A model generated the notes under the pieces. It had not been told where the DNA came from, searched no databases, and saw only the letters and a list, made by a program, of their open reading frames with translations. Below are positions 7,213 to 16,433 of a stretch of 64,000 bases of DNA, in pieces. How positions within the stretch are numbered: position 1 is the first letter of the stretch; each line of letters starts with the position of its first letter. The stretch is from Bacteroidales bacterium (GTDB taxonomy: Bacteria > Bacillota > Clostridia > Lachnospirales > Lachnospiraceae), in assembly GCA_023664535.1 (NCBI GenBank), contig JAMPFJ010000002.1, positions 62,001-126,000 on the forward strand, given 5' to 3'. Made by a program: the position numbers and the translations under genes.

Positions 7213-8565
7213 TTAATATCCCCTCTGCTTTAACCTTGCCACCAACTGTACAAAAAATTCCCTTACATCGAATCCGTCAAAATTTTCCCGGTTCAAGTCT
7301 ATCATATCCCCGTGAGAAATTCCTCTTTTGCCCTCTACCTTAAGTAATTGGAAACGTTCTCCCCAGGAAAAGGAATCCACCCCTACCAGACCGTCGTTTG
7401 GACCGTCAAACAGATTTACCAGATGATAGGAAAAATTTAATGGGAATCTTCCCCCTGAAGCTTTATTCAGAATCGAGCCTGCACTCTGATAATAAACACC
7501 GGAAACATCCTCTATCTTCTCATTTCTTGTTCTACAGGCATCCGCCGTCAAGTCATATACCGCCTCCAAAAAATCCGGATTTTTATCTCCCACCTTTTTC
7601 AGCGCCGTGTTATAGGTTTTTGCAAGAGCCTGCTTTTTCTCCTCGGGAATTTTTCCCAGAAGATAATCCGCAAATTCGCAGCCCCGATGGGGAGTGTTAA
7701 TTGTCGTAAGCGACGCCACATATTTCCCTGCTCCCAATGCCGACAACGCATATCTGCTGTCCAGTCCTCCCTTGGAATGGGCAATAATGTTCACCTTTTC
7801 ACAACCGGTCTCCTCCACAATCTCCCGGATGCGTTTTGCCAGCTCCTCTCCACAGGATTCCACCGAAGCGGCGGACTGTTGGTTACCATAATAGATAACC
7901 GCTCCGTTTTCCTCCAATTCCTTAGGAATTCTTCCCCAGTAATTCAGATAACGGTAATCCCGGAAAAATACCCCGTGAACCATCAGTATCGGATATTTTG
8001 TCTGGCAGATTTTTTCGCCCTTCCGGGATTTGTTTAACAAAATTTTGTCATTTTCAACAACCACTTCTTTTCTGACTGTCTTAATGATAATGCCCAGCGC
8101 AATTAAATGCAAAACAGGAATCCATCCGCACAAAATGCCGATGACGCGCCAGCGCACCCCTAACTGCTCCGATGTCAGATAAACACGGATAATCCCGTTC
8201 CAGAAAACAATATTTTCCACCAGCACGGTAATCAGCGTATTAATTATCCATAATTTAGGATTGTCCACTACCGAGCCTGTCTCATACCCGCCAAAAAAGC
8301 CCACAACAGAATAACACACGCAGACCGTAGTTGAGGCGGCAAACAGTATCAGCAGCTCACAGCCGTTTCCACATACCCTTAACCGCCTTGTCTGGTATTT
8401 CCTGACGGCAAAGGAGGGGCTGATGTTCAACATCACAAAAACGATAAGCAGAACCGGCAATAAGCCGGTCAGCGCCGCCATCTTGGAAAACGTAGGAAAA
8501 TTGGCAAGAAATATAATGATTAAACAATAAACGATACGAACAATTATCTTTTGTACTCTCTGCAT
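7213..8565 (-). CDS. Membrane-anchored alpha/beta-hydrolase, lipase/esterase type
   Basis: 450 residues in two parts. Residues 1-165 contain about five hydrophobic helices; residues 190-450 form an alpha/beta-hydrolase. The hydrolase opens with YPILMVHGVFFRD (oxyanion HG), has the nucleophile elbow AHSKGG with Ser264, followed by INTPHRG, and near the end NDGLVGVDS and GISHGDMID, which would carry the acid and the catalytic His. This pattern is that of triacylglycerol lipases/esterases of the LipA/EstA type, with lysine after the serine. The fused membrane region is unusual, because such lipases are normally secreted. Orientation in the membrane and substrate are unknown. AGGAG precedes the ATG. 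Confidence 0.8.
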   Translation of the reverse strand: MQRVQKIIVRIVYCLIIIFLANFPTFSKMAALTGLLPVLLIVFVMLNISPSFAVRKYQTRRLRVCGNGCELLILFAASTTVCVCYSVVGFFGGYETGSVVDNPKLWIINTLITVLVENIVFWNGIIRVYLTSEQLGVRWRVIGILCGWIPVLHLIALGIIIKTVRKEVVVENDKILLNKSRKGEKICQTKYPILMVHGVFFRDYRYLNYWGRIPKELEENGAVIYYGNQQSAASVESCGEELAKRIREIVEETGCEKVNIIAHSKGGLDSRYALSALGAGKYVASLTTINTPHRGCEFADYLLGKIPEEKKQALAKTYNTALKKVGDKNPDFLEAVYDLTADACRTRNEKIEDVSGVYYQSAGSILNKASGGRFPLNFSYHLVNLFDGPNDGLVGVDSFSWGERFQLLKVEGKRGISHGDMIDLNRENFDGFDVREFFVQLVARLKQRGY

Positions 8566-8698
8566 CTTTCTCTCCTGTCAGTAAATTTTATCCATTACTC
8601 TCTATACAAAGATAACACAGAAACCCGGACAAATAAAGAAATTTTTTGCCTTATCCGGACACTTTTTCTCCTGGTTTCTTTCCGTCCTTTTACCCGGC

Positions 8699-10894
8699 CT
8701 ACAGCAGCGGATTTTCCGCCCGTGCCTTTAAGCGTTCCCACCGCCTGTCCACCTCCGCCTGAATCTCTTCGACAATATCCCTGTACCGCTCCTTCTCCAG
8801 ATGCTTCGTCCTTCCCATCAGGGCAAGCCAGTCAAGCACTGGAATCTTCTTTTTCATCTTTTCCGGATTATAGCTTAATGCCGTTATTCCGTTCTCTATT
8901 TCAAATAACGGAAAATAGCAGCTGTCCACCGCAGCAGCAATGACGCTCCGCTCGGTATTGGGCTTATCATTCCAGTTTAGCGGGCAGGCAGACAGCGCCT
9001 TGAGATAAGCAGTCCCCTGCTCATTTGCGTAAGACTTCGCTTTCGCCGCCTTCCGGATAAAATCCGCAGGATTGGATTCCGCCACCGTTGCCACATAAGG
9101 CAGATTTGCCGCCGCCATTATCATCGGAGAATCCTTGTGGAAAAACCTCTTTCCATACTGATTTTCCCCCACATGGGAGGTGGCGCTCTTCGCCCCCTTT
9201 GGCGTGGAATAGGACAACTGGTATCCGGTATTCATATACCCGCCATTGTCATACTCAAAAATAATCAGACGCTCATTGCGAATCGCCGTTCCCAGCGCAG
9301 AACCCATACCGATATCCATTCCACCATCCCCGCTGACCATAATAAAGGTAATCTCCCCCTCCGGATATTCGCCTCTTTTCTGCCTCTGGTGAAACATTTC
9401 CACAAGACCGGAAAGCGTTGCCGCACCATTCTGGAACAAATTATGCACATAGGGCACCTTAAACGCCGTCTTGGGATATGCCGTGGTAACCACCATGCCG
9501 CAGCCGGTATGAAACAAAAGGACAACATTTCCTTCTATTCCCTTTAACAGCAGATTCACATTTACCGGTATTCCGCATCCCGGACAGGCGCCATGGCCGG
9601 GCGCAAGGCGTTTTGGCATGGCGGTAACCTCATTGATTCTGCCTCCTTTTTCCGTCGTACATCCCGGAGACGCCTGCCGTCCGGTAATCGGCGCAAAATA
9701 TTTCGGCGGCTGGAAATTCGGATTTCCCGGATAAATCCCTGTATAATCAAAAGCTTTTACCTGTTCCTCATCACCCAGCCGGAATAAATTTTTTGCATCC
9801 TCCTCATAAAAATCCTTTCCCCCAAGACCATAAATTCTGGTAATCACCCTGCAATTTCTCTGCCTTTCCTGCAGCATTGCCTTAAGCTCTATCGACAGAT
9901 TACCCCCGCCGGCGCCATAGCTGTCCTGCCGGTCTGCCACAATAATGGTTTCTGCATTTTTGCATAAATCCGCCAGCTCCTCTGCCGGATAAGGACGGAG
10001 TACTTTTGTCGTAAATACACCGACCCTTTTCCCCTGTTTTCTCAGTTTGTCCACCGCCACCCTCGCCGTATGATAAGCAGAACCGAGGATATACAATAAA
10101 ATTTTGGCATCCTCCGTCCGGTATCCCTGCACCTGACGGTAATGTCTTCCCGAAATCTCCTGATACGTGTCAAACACCTCCGAAATGTCCTTATGCGCCT
10201 CCTCCATCGCCAGATGAAGCTGATATTTATTATTTAAAATATCCGGCTCATTCATATAGGAGCCGATGGAAACCGGATGCTCCAAATCCAGTGCGGAATA
10301 CGGTGCCCGGTACTCCCCGATAAAATTTTTCACGGTTTCATCACTCTTAAATACCATACAGTTCCGCTTTTGATGGCTTGTAAAAAATCCGTCAAAAGCA
10401 ACAATAACGGGAAGCTTTACCCGTTCCGCAATTTTTAATGCGCAGAGATTGAAATCATATACCTCCTGCGGTGTATTCGCAAATAAAATCAGCCATCCGG
10501 TATTCAGCGTATACATAATGTCACTGTGGTCCCCCTTGATGGATAGCGGACCGGAAACCGTGCGGCACGCCACATTCATTACCATGGGAAATCTGGTTCC
10601 CGACTGTACCGGGAGCTGCTCAAGGGCATACAAAAGCCCGTTGGCGCTGGTGGCGTTAAACACCCGTCCACCACCCGTCGCTGCGCCGTAACAAATTCCC
10701 GCTGCACTGTGTTCCCCCTCCGCCGCAATCAGCGAAATATCATGCTCTCCATCCGCTTTCATTGAATCCAGAAGCTCCGCAATCTGCGTAGAGGGCGTAA
10801 TGGGATAATAGCCCATTACGTGATAGTTAATCTGCTTCGCCGCATAAGCCGCAAGTTCATTTCCGCTTTCAAATAAAACCTGTTGTTCTTCCAT
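8699..10894 (-). CDS. 2-Oxoacid:ferredoxin oxidoreductase, fused alpha-beta subunits (PorA-PorB-like)
   Basis: 731 residues. Residues 1-390 match the alpha subunit (YPITPSTQIAE near residue 30; pyrimidine-binding and C-terminal transketolase-like domains), and residues 430-731 match the beta subunit, with the GHGACPGCG cysteines near 435 and the thiamine-diphosphate motif GDGGMDIGMGSA followed by NGGYMNTG. The CPLNW motif and LFEIENG are typical of pyruvate-type beta subunits, so pyruvate to acetyl-CoA plus reduced ferredoxin is the best guess; other 2-oxoacids are possible. The two domains are separate genes in classical four-subunit enzymes. It begins one base into the stop codon of the gamma-delta gene (TAATG), indicating coupled translation. 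Confidence 0.9.
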   Translation of the reverse strand: MEEQQVLFESGNELAAYAAKQINYHVMGYYPITPSTQIAELLDSMKADGEHDISLIAAEGEHSAAGICYGAATGGGRVFNATSANGLLYALEQLPVQSGTRFPMVMNVACRTVSGPLSIKGDHSDIMYTLNTGWLILFANTPQEVYDFNLCALKIAERVKLPVIVAFDGFFTSHQKRNCMVFKSDETVKNFIGEYRAPYSALDLEHPVSIGSYMNEPDILNNKYQLHLAMEEAHKDISEVFDTYQEISGRHYRQVQGYRTEDAKILLYILGSAYHTARVAVDKLRKQGKRVGVFTTKVLRPYPAEELADLCKNAETIIVADRQDSYGAGGGNLSIELKAMLQERQRNCRVITRIYGLGGKDFYEEDAKNLFRLGDEEQVKAFDYTGIYPGNPNFQPPKYFAPITGRQASPGCTTEKGGRINEVTAMPKRLAPGHGACPGCGIPVNVNLLLKGIEGNVVLLFHTGCGMVVTTAYPKTAFKVPYVHNLFQNGAATLSGLVEMFHQRQKRGEYPEGEITFIMVSGDGGMDIGMGSALGTAIRNERLIIFEYDNGGYMNTGYQLSYSTPKGAKSATSHVGENQYGKRFFHKDSPMIMAAANLPYVATVAESNPADFIRKAAKAKSYANEQGTAYLKALSACPLNWNDKPNTERSVIAAAVDSCYFPLFEIENGITALSYNPEKMKKKIPVLDWLALMGRTKHLEKERYRDIVEEIQAEVDRRWERLKARAENPLL

Positions 10895-11988
10895 TACATC
10901 AAGCCTCCGTCTACTCTTTTTTCCGTCAGATAGGATTCGCTGGTCACATAGGAATTCGCACCTACCTCCTCATATGCCATGGAATCCGGCAAAAGCTCCT
11001 GATTAGTCATCGCATAATCCGGATTTGGATGTTCCCTCTCCACACCCTTCACCAGCGCATTGGTCGGACAGACCTCCACGCACCGCAGGCAGCCCTTGCA
11101 GTGATGATAGTCCAGCCCCATATTGACCATCGCCTCCTTCCCCTTATATTCTCCCTTACCAAACTGAAATACCATGTCCGGGCAGGCAGTATCGCAGAGC
11201 CCGCAATTTATACAGCGCTCCTTGATGAACAGCGGGATATATCCTTCCCGGGAAGCCGACAAATCGTTGGAAACGGTAGAACCGAAGCAGGGATTTACTC
11301 CTCCGGCAGGTTCATTTTCATAGCCCCATTCATTCTGTATTTCCTGATAGGCAACCGGTTTATACTTCTCGTTTGGCGGAAAATACCGGCTTCTCAGCTC
11401 TTCATATCCCCGCCGTATCCCGGTGAGATTCGCTTCCCGCATTGCCGGATATTTCTTTCCAATGGTCTTTGCCGCAATCTCCTCCGCCGCCTCACGGGGA
11501 ATAAAATCCGACACCCTTGCAATGGCACCGAGCATTACCATATTGATACGGGTTTTTGCCTCCATCGCTATTTTCAACGCATCAACACAGTATACCGTTC
11601 CGGCATGCAGGCAGAGCCGTTCCCGGATTTCCTCCGGAGAGGCGTCCGTATTCACGACTATTTTTGTTTCCTTTGTTACCCCTGCCGTTACCGCACTCTT
11701 CCCTATCATCGCTTCATGAAACAGCCCCAGGATATCCGGGGTTTCCACCGGGGAATTGATTCCTATCTCCGTTTCCGGAGCACTGTACCGGATAAAGGCT
11801 TTTACCGGCGAACCCCTTTTCTCCGAGCCGTAGCTGGAAAAACTGGCGGCGTTCAGATTCAGATAAACCGCCCCCAGCTCGCCTAACAGCTTTCCGCAAA
11901 GATTCGCTCCCAAGCCTCCGATGCTTTCCAGCCGGATTTCGTAATATCCGTTCTCATTTGTTCGTGGTAATACTGCCTGATACTCCAT
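10894..11988 (-). CDS. 2-Oxoacid:ferredoxin oxidoreductase, fused gamma-delta subunits (PorC-PorD-like)
   Basis: 364 residues. The first ~195 form the gamma domain, recognisable by RLESIGGLGANLCGKLLGE, ASFSSYGSEKRGSPVKAF and the VMLGAIARV motif. The last ~100 form a ferredoxin domain with two 4Fe-4S motifs (CINCGLCDTACP and CKGCLRCVEVCP). This is the electron-transfer half of the enzyme completed by the next gene. The start at 11988 has AGAGG nine bases upstream; the frame stays open for 330 nt more, but that extension has low-complexity, basic content, overlaps the divergent gene's start and is rejected. A possible promoter lies at 12056-12086. Confidence 0.9.
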   Translation of the reverse strand: MEYQAVLPRTNENGYYEIRLESIGGLGANLCGKLLGELGAVYLNLNAASFSSYGSEKRGSPVKAFIRYSAPETEIGINSPVETPDILGLFHEAMIGKSAVTAGVTKETKIVVNTDASPEEIRERLCLHAGTVYCVDALKIAMEAKTRINMVMLGAIARVSDFIPREAAEEIAAKTIGKKYPAMREANLTGIRRGYEELRSRYFPPNEKYKPVAYQEIQNEWGYENEPAGGVNPCFGSTVSNDLSASREGYIPLFIKERCINCGLCDTACPDMVFQFGKGEYKGKEAMVNMGLDYHHCKGCLRCVEVCPTNALVKGVEREHPNPDYAMTNQELLPDSMAYEEVGANSYVTSESYLTEKRVDGGLM

Positions 11989-12055
11989 ACGGATAACCTC
12001 TCTTCCCAAAATACCATGAATAATTCCTGATATTAGTATGGGAAAACTTCCTGCA

Positions 12056-12086
12056 ATTATACCTGTTTTGCCGGCGATAACCGCAA
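12056..12086 (-). promoter_or_regulatory. Possible promoter of the 2-oxoacid oxidoreductase operon
   Basis: TATAAT (12056-12061) with TTGCGG (12081-12086) on the minus strand, spacer 19 bp, longer than optimal. It is the only good -10 between the divergent genes on this strand. Confidence 0.35.
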
Positions 12087-12147
12087 ATATCGAACTTTTC
12101 CGCCTGGTTTTGCATAAAATAAAGAAAAACCACATAGGATACAGGTT

Positions 12148-13065
12148 ATGTATTATTTTCTTTTTCTTCTCCTTTTCGTCTCTCTGTTTTTTTGCCTCCT
12201 CTTTCAAGCCAGAAAAAAGAGAATCCGGAATAAAATCAAAAAAATGGACTGGTGCGAAAAATGTTCTCTTTTGGAAGAGCTGGCGGAGCCCCTTGGCTAC
12301 CTCTACCATTGCCGCCACGGCTTTTTCTCTTCCTCTGTTGATGCGTGGCAGCGAAGGGCAGGCTATACTTATTTATATGACTATACTGCGCCCCGTTTCA
12401 ACATGGTATTTGACGCCCTGCCTGTCTACTTTGATTATGATGAGAAAACATGGCTGATTGAATTTTGGAAGGGACAGTACGGCATCAATACCGGCGGCGA
12501 AATCGGTATTTATCATGCCGACCGGATTATCCCGCCTGAGGATTACAAAACCACGATGTTTGACTGCGCTTCTGATGGGGAAATGCTGTCCTGTTCCCTG
12601 ACCCTGTACCATAAAAACGGCAGATGTGTACGGGTTGCGGAACGGCACTGGTGGCTTACCGCTTTCTTAACCGGATGCTTTTCCCAGCCCTCCGACCTTA
12701 TCATGGAAATCGGTATCACCTTTCCCGATGAGGAAATGCTGTCCGCTTTCATCTCCGGCATGCACCATGCAGGCTACACGGCAAAGGATTTTCAGGTTTT
12801 CGGACTACGACTCACCTTTTCTTTCTGCCGGATATTCCAAAAGGAAAAATCCCTGCTTACCCGGCTACAGTGCGGGTTTTCCCAATGGCAGAACAAATTA
12901 TCCTGTAAATTATATCTTTGGATTACCGGAGTCTTTTGTACCACGCATGACCGGATACTGTATCTCTACTATTATCTCCCCTTTGCTTTTCGGAAAACCT
13001 TACAGCTCCATAAATTTAATAAACGCTGCCACCGGAAAAAACGCTGTATGAGGAGGCGCCTATGA
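12148..13065 (+). CDS. DUF4474 protein with N-terminal membrane anchor
   Basis: 305 residues: one N-terminal hydrophobic helix (residues 2-20) followed by a strongly basic stretch, then a domain that I recognise as DUF4474 from the run containing FNMVFDALPVYFDYDEKTWLIEFWKG split over residues 84-109 and the GIYHADR motif. The end is very basic and cysteine-containing. Function is unknown. It overlaps the metallophosphoesterase start by 4 nt (ATGA), so the two are co-translated and probably act together. The ribosome site is modest (AGGAT, 7 nt). Divergent from the oxidoreductase operon. Confidence 0.75.
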   Translation: MYYFLFLLLFVSLFFCLLFQARKKRIRNKIKKMDWCEKCSLLEELAEPLGYLYHCRHGFFSSSVDAWQRRAGYTYLYDYTAPRFNMVFDALPVYFDYDEKTWLIEFWKGQYGINTGGEIGIYHADRIIPPEDYKTTMFDCASDGEMLSCSLTLYHKNGRCVRVAERHWWLTAFLTGCFSQPSDLIMEIGITFPDEEMLSAFISGMHHAGYTAKDFQVFGLRLTFSFCRIFQKEKSLLTRLQCGFSQWQNKLSCKLYLWITGVFCTTHDRILYLYYYLPFAFRKTLQLHKFNKRCHRKKRCMRRRL

Positions 13066-13961
13066 GTACTGCATCCCGTCTGGAGCATGCCTTTTTAAAT
13101 GCCCCGGTGCTTCCGCTTTCCCCGCAGACAAAGTATGTATTGATGAGTGACTGCCACCGGGGTATCGGCACCTCCTCCGACAATTTTTTAAAAAACCAGC
13201 ACCTGTATTTTGCCGCATTAAAGCATTACTATCAATCCGGCTTTACCTATATTGAGTTGGGAGACGGCGACGAGCTTTGGGAAAACCGCAGCATGGAGAA
13301 TATTATCGAGATACACAGTAACGTATTCTGGCTGTTCTCCCTGTTTTACCGGGAAAACAGGCTTTATCTGCTCTATGGCAACCACGACATGATAAAAAAG
13401 AAAAAAAATTACAGCCGGAAAAAATGCAACACCTTCTTTTGCACGGAATCCCAGCGCCCACAGCCCTTATTTCCCGATTTGGCATTTTATGAGGGCATTA
13501 TCCTTTGTTCATCAAAGGATTCTGAGCGAAAGCTGTACCTGACCCACGGACATCAGGCAAGCCTGTTAAACTCTACCCTCTGGCCGCTATCGCAGTTCTT
13601 TGTCCGCTACCTGTGGCGTCCTTTGGAAAATTTCGGCGTTTTAGACCCTACCAGTGCTGCAAAAAACTATCATACCAAAAATAAATGTGAAGAGCACTTA
13701 ACCCGGTGGGCAGAGACACACGGACGTAAGCTGATTACCGGACATACCCACCGTCCGGTTTTACCCGAAGAACCTGCCTGTTATTATAATACCGGAAGCT
13801 GTGTACATCCCCGGTGTATCACCTGCATCGAAGTGGAAAACTGCTCACTCACACTGGTAAAATGGAGTATGAGCGCAAAAAGCGACAGTACCCTGTATGT
13901 TGCGAGGGAAGTGCTGGCCGGACCGGTATCACCTTTTTCAAAAACCAATGCCGCCACTTAG
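13062..13961 (+). CDS. Calcineurin-like metallophosphoesterase
   Basis: 299 residues with all five metal-binding blocks of the family: SDCHRG near residue 30, GDGDELW near 67, YGNHD near 105, THGHQA near 163 and GHTHRP near 226. The second block is GDGDE, a variant of the usual GDxxD. Substrate is unknown; relatives act on phosphodiesters, UDP-diacylglucosamine or nucleotides. No signal peptide is evident. GAGGAGG precedes the ATG, which overlaps the DUF4474 stop by 4 nt. The 3' end forms a small hairpin (GCCG/CGGC arms around the stop) without a T run. Confidence 0.88.
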   Translation: MSTASRLEHAFLNAPVLPLSPQTKYVLMSDCHRGIGTSSDNFLKNQHLYFAALKHYYQSGFTYIELGDGDELWENRSMENIIEIHSNVFWLFSLFYRENRLYLLYGNHDMIKKKKNYSRKKCNTFFCTESQRPQPLFPDLAFYEGIILCSSKDSERKLYLTHGHQASLLNSTLWPLSQFFVRYLWRPLENFGVLDPTSAAKNYHTKNKCEEHLTRWAETHGRKLITGHTHRPVLPEEPACYYNTGSCVHPRCITCIEVENCSLTLVKWSMSAKSDSTLYVAREVLAGPVSPFSKTNAAT

Positions 13962-14023
13962 TGACGGCATCGGTTCCTGTGTTCTTCTTCCAGCCGGTTC
14001 TGCGGACAACCACCTGCAGCCGA

Positions 14024-14335
14024 TTACTCTTCCGGCACCGGATAATCCATGCAGAGACGGATTTCCGCAAAAGGACGCACATAGGTGTCCGCCGTCTTTA
14101 CATGCTCCGGATGCACCTGGTATCCCTTTAATGCCTCTGCATCCTCCAATTCGCTGTCCAGCATGACATCCGCATTGGAGGATTCCATTTCATTGATGAT
14201 AACCCGCAGGCTGCGAAGCCCCGGCACCTGCCCCACCAAAGCTTCCAGATGCTCCTTCATCCCTTTCATCACGGTATCCTTTTCCTCTCCGGATAAGCTT
14301 TCCTTTAATTTCCATAAAATTACATGCCTCACCAT
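14024..14335 (-). CDS. Dabb-family (stress-responsive A/B barrel) protein
   Basis: A 103-residue single Dabb domain. The N-terminal MVRHVILWKLKES and the central VPGLRSLRVIINE followed by ADVMLDSELEDAEALKGYQVHPEH are family hallmarks, including the histidine-containing HPEH before a final strand. These proteins are small ferredoxin-like dimers, and no reaction can be assigned. AGGAGG precedes the ATG, and a promoter lies 33-60 nt upstream. It stands alone, convergent with the metallophosphoesterase. Confidence 0.9.
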   Translation of the reverse strand: MVRHVILWKLKESLSGEEKDTVMKGMKEHLEALVGQVPGLRSLRVIINEMESSNADVMLDSELEDAEALKGYQVHPEHVKTADTYVRPFAEIRLCMDYPVPEE

Positions 14336-14367
14336 TTCCCTGACCTCCTGTTATTCTTATAAAGGGT

Positions 14368-14395
14368 ATTGTACTATAATTTCACAAAACCGCAA
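14368..14395 (-). promoter_or_regulatory. Promoter of the Dabb gene
   Basis: TTGCGG (14390-14395), 16-bp spacer, TACAAT (14368-14373) on the minus strand, followed by the Dabb gene 33 nt downstream. Confidence 0.5.
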
Positions 14396-14497
14396 CACAT
14401 TCAACATAATTTGTTCACAATTTCCGCTTATACTATGTTCTTGTAAGAGCTTTTCATATAGTACAGTAATGTACTGAAATCCTCTCCCCCTCATTAA

Positions 14498-14531
14498 AAG
14501 AAGGTCTGGGTTAGCCCGGACCTTCTTATTT
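14498..14531. terminator. Terminator downstream of the ABC exporter genes
   Basis: A 13-bp stem (14498-14510 with 14515-14527, one G-T pair) and a 4-nt loop TTAG, with ATTTTTAT following on the plus strand and TTTAAT on the minus strand. It lies 22 nt past the ABC operon stop. A second small hairpin, AGTACA-GTAA-TGTACT (14460-14475), sits next to it; no gene explains the plus-strand T run. Confidence 0.7.
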
Positions 14532-14548
14532 TTATCCCTTTGTTTTTC

Positions 14549-16408
14549 CTATGCGGTTTCCTCAAACTGTGCATTATACAGCTCTGCATAAAATCCACCC
14601 GCTTCCATCAATTCCTCATGATTTCCCTGTTCCACAATATCCCCCTCTTTCATCACAAGAATCAAGTCCGCATCACGGATGGTAGAAAGGCGGTGCGCAA
14701 TAATAAAGCTGGTTCTTCCCCTCATCAGATTGTCCATCGCTTTCTGGATACGTACTTCTGTTCTGGTATCCACTGATGAAGTCGCTTCATCCAGAATCAA
14801 AAGCTTCTTATTGGCGAGAATTGCCCGGGCAATAGTAAGGAGCTGCTTTTGCCCCTGGGATACATTGGTTGCTTCTTCATTCAACTCCATTTGATATCCA
14901 CCGGGCAATGTCTGAATAAAATGATGGGCATGCGCCGCTTTCGCCGCCGCAATCACTTCATCATCCGTGGCATCCAGACGCCCATAACGGATATTCTCCA
15001 TAATTGTTCCTTTAAACAGCCATGTATCCTGCAAAACCATACCGAAGGAATTTCGGATTTCCTCCTTGTCAAACTCCTTTACATTAACGCCGTCCATAAA
15101 GATTTCACCGGAATTGAGCTCATAAAACCGCATTAAAAGCTTCACCAGCGTTGTTTTCCCCGCACCGGTCGGCCCTACAATGGCAATCTTTTGTCCCTCC
15201 TTCACGGAAGCGGAAAAATCCTTTAAAATAATTTTATCCGGATAATACCCGAAGCAGACATGGGAAAACTTCACATTTCCCCGGATATCTTCTATCCTCT
15301 TATCCGTATGGTTTACCGCTTTCATCTCCTCTTCTTCCTCACCCAGAAACGTAAATACCCTCTCTGCCGCCGCCATAGTGGACTGCAGCATGTTGGAAAC
15401 CTGCGCCACCTGCTGGATTGGCTGGGTGAACTGCTTCACATATTGAATAAATGACTGTATATCTCCTACCTCAATCGTTCCCTTTATACTTAAATATCCG
15501 CCTAAAATGACAACGCCCACATAGCCCAGATTCCCGACAAAGACCATCACCGGCTGCGCCAGACCGGAAATAAACTGGGACTTCCATGCAGAGTTATACA
15601 ACCGCTCATTAGTCCGGTTAAATTCCTCTAACACCGCCTCTTCCCTGGTAAACAGCTTTACCACATTATGTCCGCCGAAATTTTCCTCAATCTGCCCATT
15701 CACATCTCCCAGATAATTCTGCTGTGCCACAAAATATTTCTGGGAATGGGATACAATCATCATAATCCCGATACCGGATATCGGCAGTAACAGTAAGGCA
15801 ATCAGGGTCATCATCGGTGAAATACTTATCATCATCACCAGTACGCCAATCAGCGTCGCCACCGAGGAAACCAGCTGGGTCACTGACTGGTTCAACCCCT
15901 GGGTCAGCGTATCCACATCATTGGTAATCCGGGACAGCACATCGCCAAAGCTGTGCTTATCATAATAATTCATCGGCAGACGGTTAATTTTTTCCGAAAT
16001 CTCTTTGCGCATCCGGAAAGCAATCCTTTGCACTACTCCGCTCATGACAAACCCCTGCACATAGCCCATCAGCATGGAAACAAAGTAAATGCTGACCAAA
16101 ACCAGCACAATCTGACCAATTTTTGAAAAATCAATTCCGTCTCCTCCCTGCAGCTTTCCTATCAGTCCGTTAAAAATTTCCGTTGTGGCTTTGCCCAGCA
16201 CTTTCGGTCCCACAATGCTAAATACCGTGGAACCGACGGTAAACAGGGCAACCACCAGCAGCGCTGCATGATATTTTGAAATATATGCCAGAAGCTTTTT
16301 TAGCGTGCCTTTAAAATCTTTTGCTTTCTCGGCGGGAGCTCCCACTCCCGGTCCATGAGGACCTCTTCTCCCCGGCATCGGTTTCATTCTACTTTTTTCC
16401 TTTTCCAT
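14549..16408 (-). CDS. ABC exporter half-transporter B (permease-ATPase)
   Basis: 619 residues of the MdlB/LmrA type: a basic, Gly/Pro-rich N-terminus (about 30 residues), six membrane helices to about residue 340, and an ATPase domain with Walker A GPTGAGKTT, signature NVSQGQKQLL, Walker B LLILDEATSSVD and the switch His in IIAHRLST. It is likely to form a heterodimer with the ABC protein encoded just upstream, as such pairs usually do. The signature here is SQG instead of SGG. The start has AGAGGAG 9 nt upstream. Last gene of a MarR-ABC-ABC operon; drug or peptide export is inferred. Confidence 0.93.
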   Translation of the reverse strand: MEKEKSRMKPMPGRRGPHGPGVGAPAEKAKDFKGTLKKLLAYISKYHAALLVVALFTVGSTVFSIVGPKVLGKATTEIFNGLIGKLQGGDGIDFSKIGQIVLVLVSIYFVSMLMGYVQGFVMSGVVQRIAFRMRKEISEKINRLPMNYYDKHSFGDVLSRITNDVDTLTQGLNQSVTQLVSSVATLIGVLVMMISISPMMTLIALLLLPISGIGIMMIVSHSQKYFVAQQNYLGDVNGQIEENFGGHNVVKLFTREEAVLEEFNRTNERLYNSAWKSQFISGLAQPVMVFVGNLGYVGVVILGGYLSIKGTIEVGDIQSFIQYVKQFTQPIQQVAQVSNMLQSTMAAAERVFTFLGEEEEEMKAVNHTDKRIEDIRGNVKFSHVCFGYYPDKIILKDFSASVKEGQKIAIVGPTGAGKTTLVKLLMRFYELNSGEIFMDGVNVKEFDKEEIRNSFGMVLQDTWLFKGTIMENIRYGRLDATDDEVIAAAKAAHAHHFIQTLPGGYQMELNEEATNVSQGQKQLLTIARAILANKKLLILDEATSSVDTRTEVRIQKAMDNLMRGRTSFIIAHRLSTIRDADLILVMKEGDIVEQGNHEELMEAGGFYAELYNAQFEETA

Positions 16409-16433
16409 ATATCTGTACTCCTCTTACTATTTC

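Noticed and set aside
11029-11886. 285-codon plus-strand frame
   Set aside because: It is a shadow of the gamma-delta oxidoreductase, with no ribosome site or recognisable domain.
11989-12318. 330-nt N-terminal extension of the gamma-delta oxidoreductase frame
   Set aside because: It is basic and low in complexity, overlaps the divergent DUF4474 start, and the ATG at 11988 begins the recognisable domain with a ribosome site.
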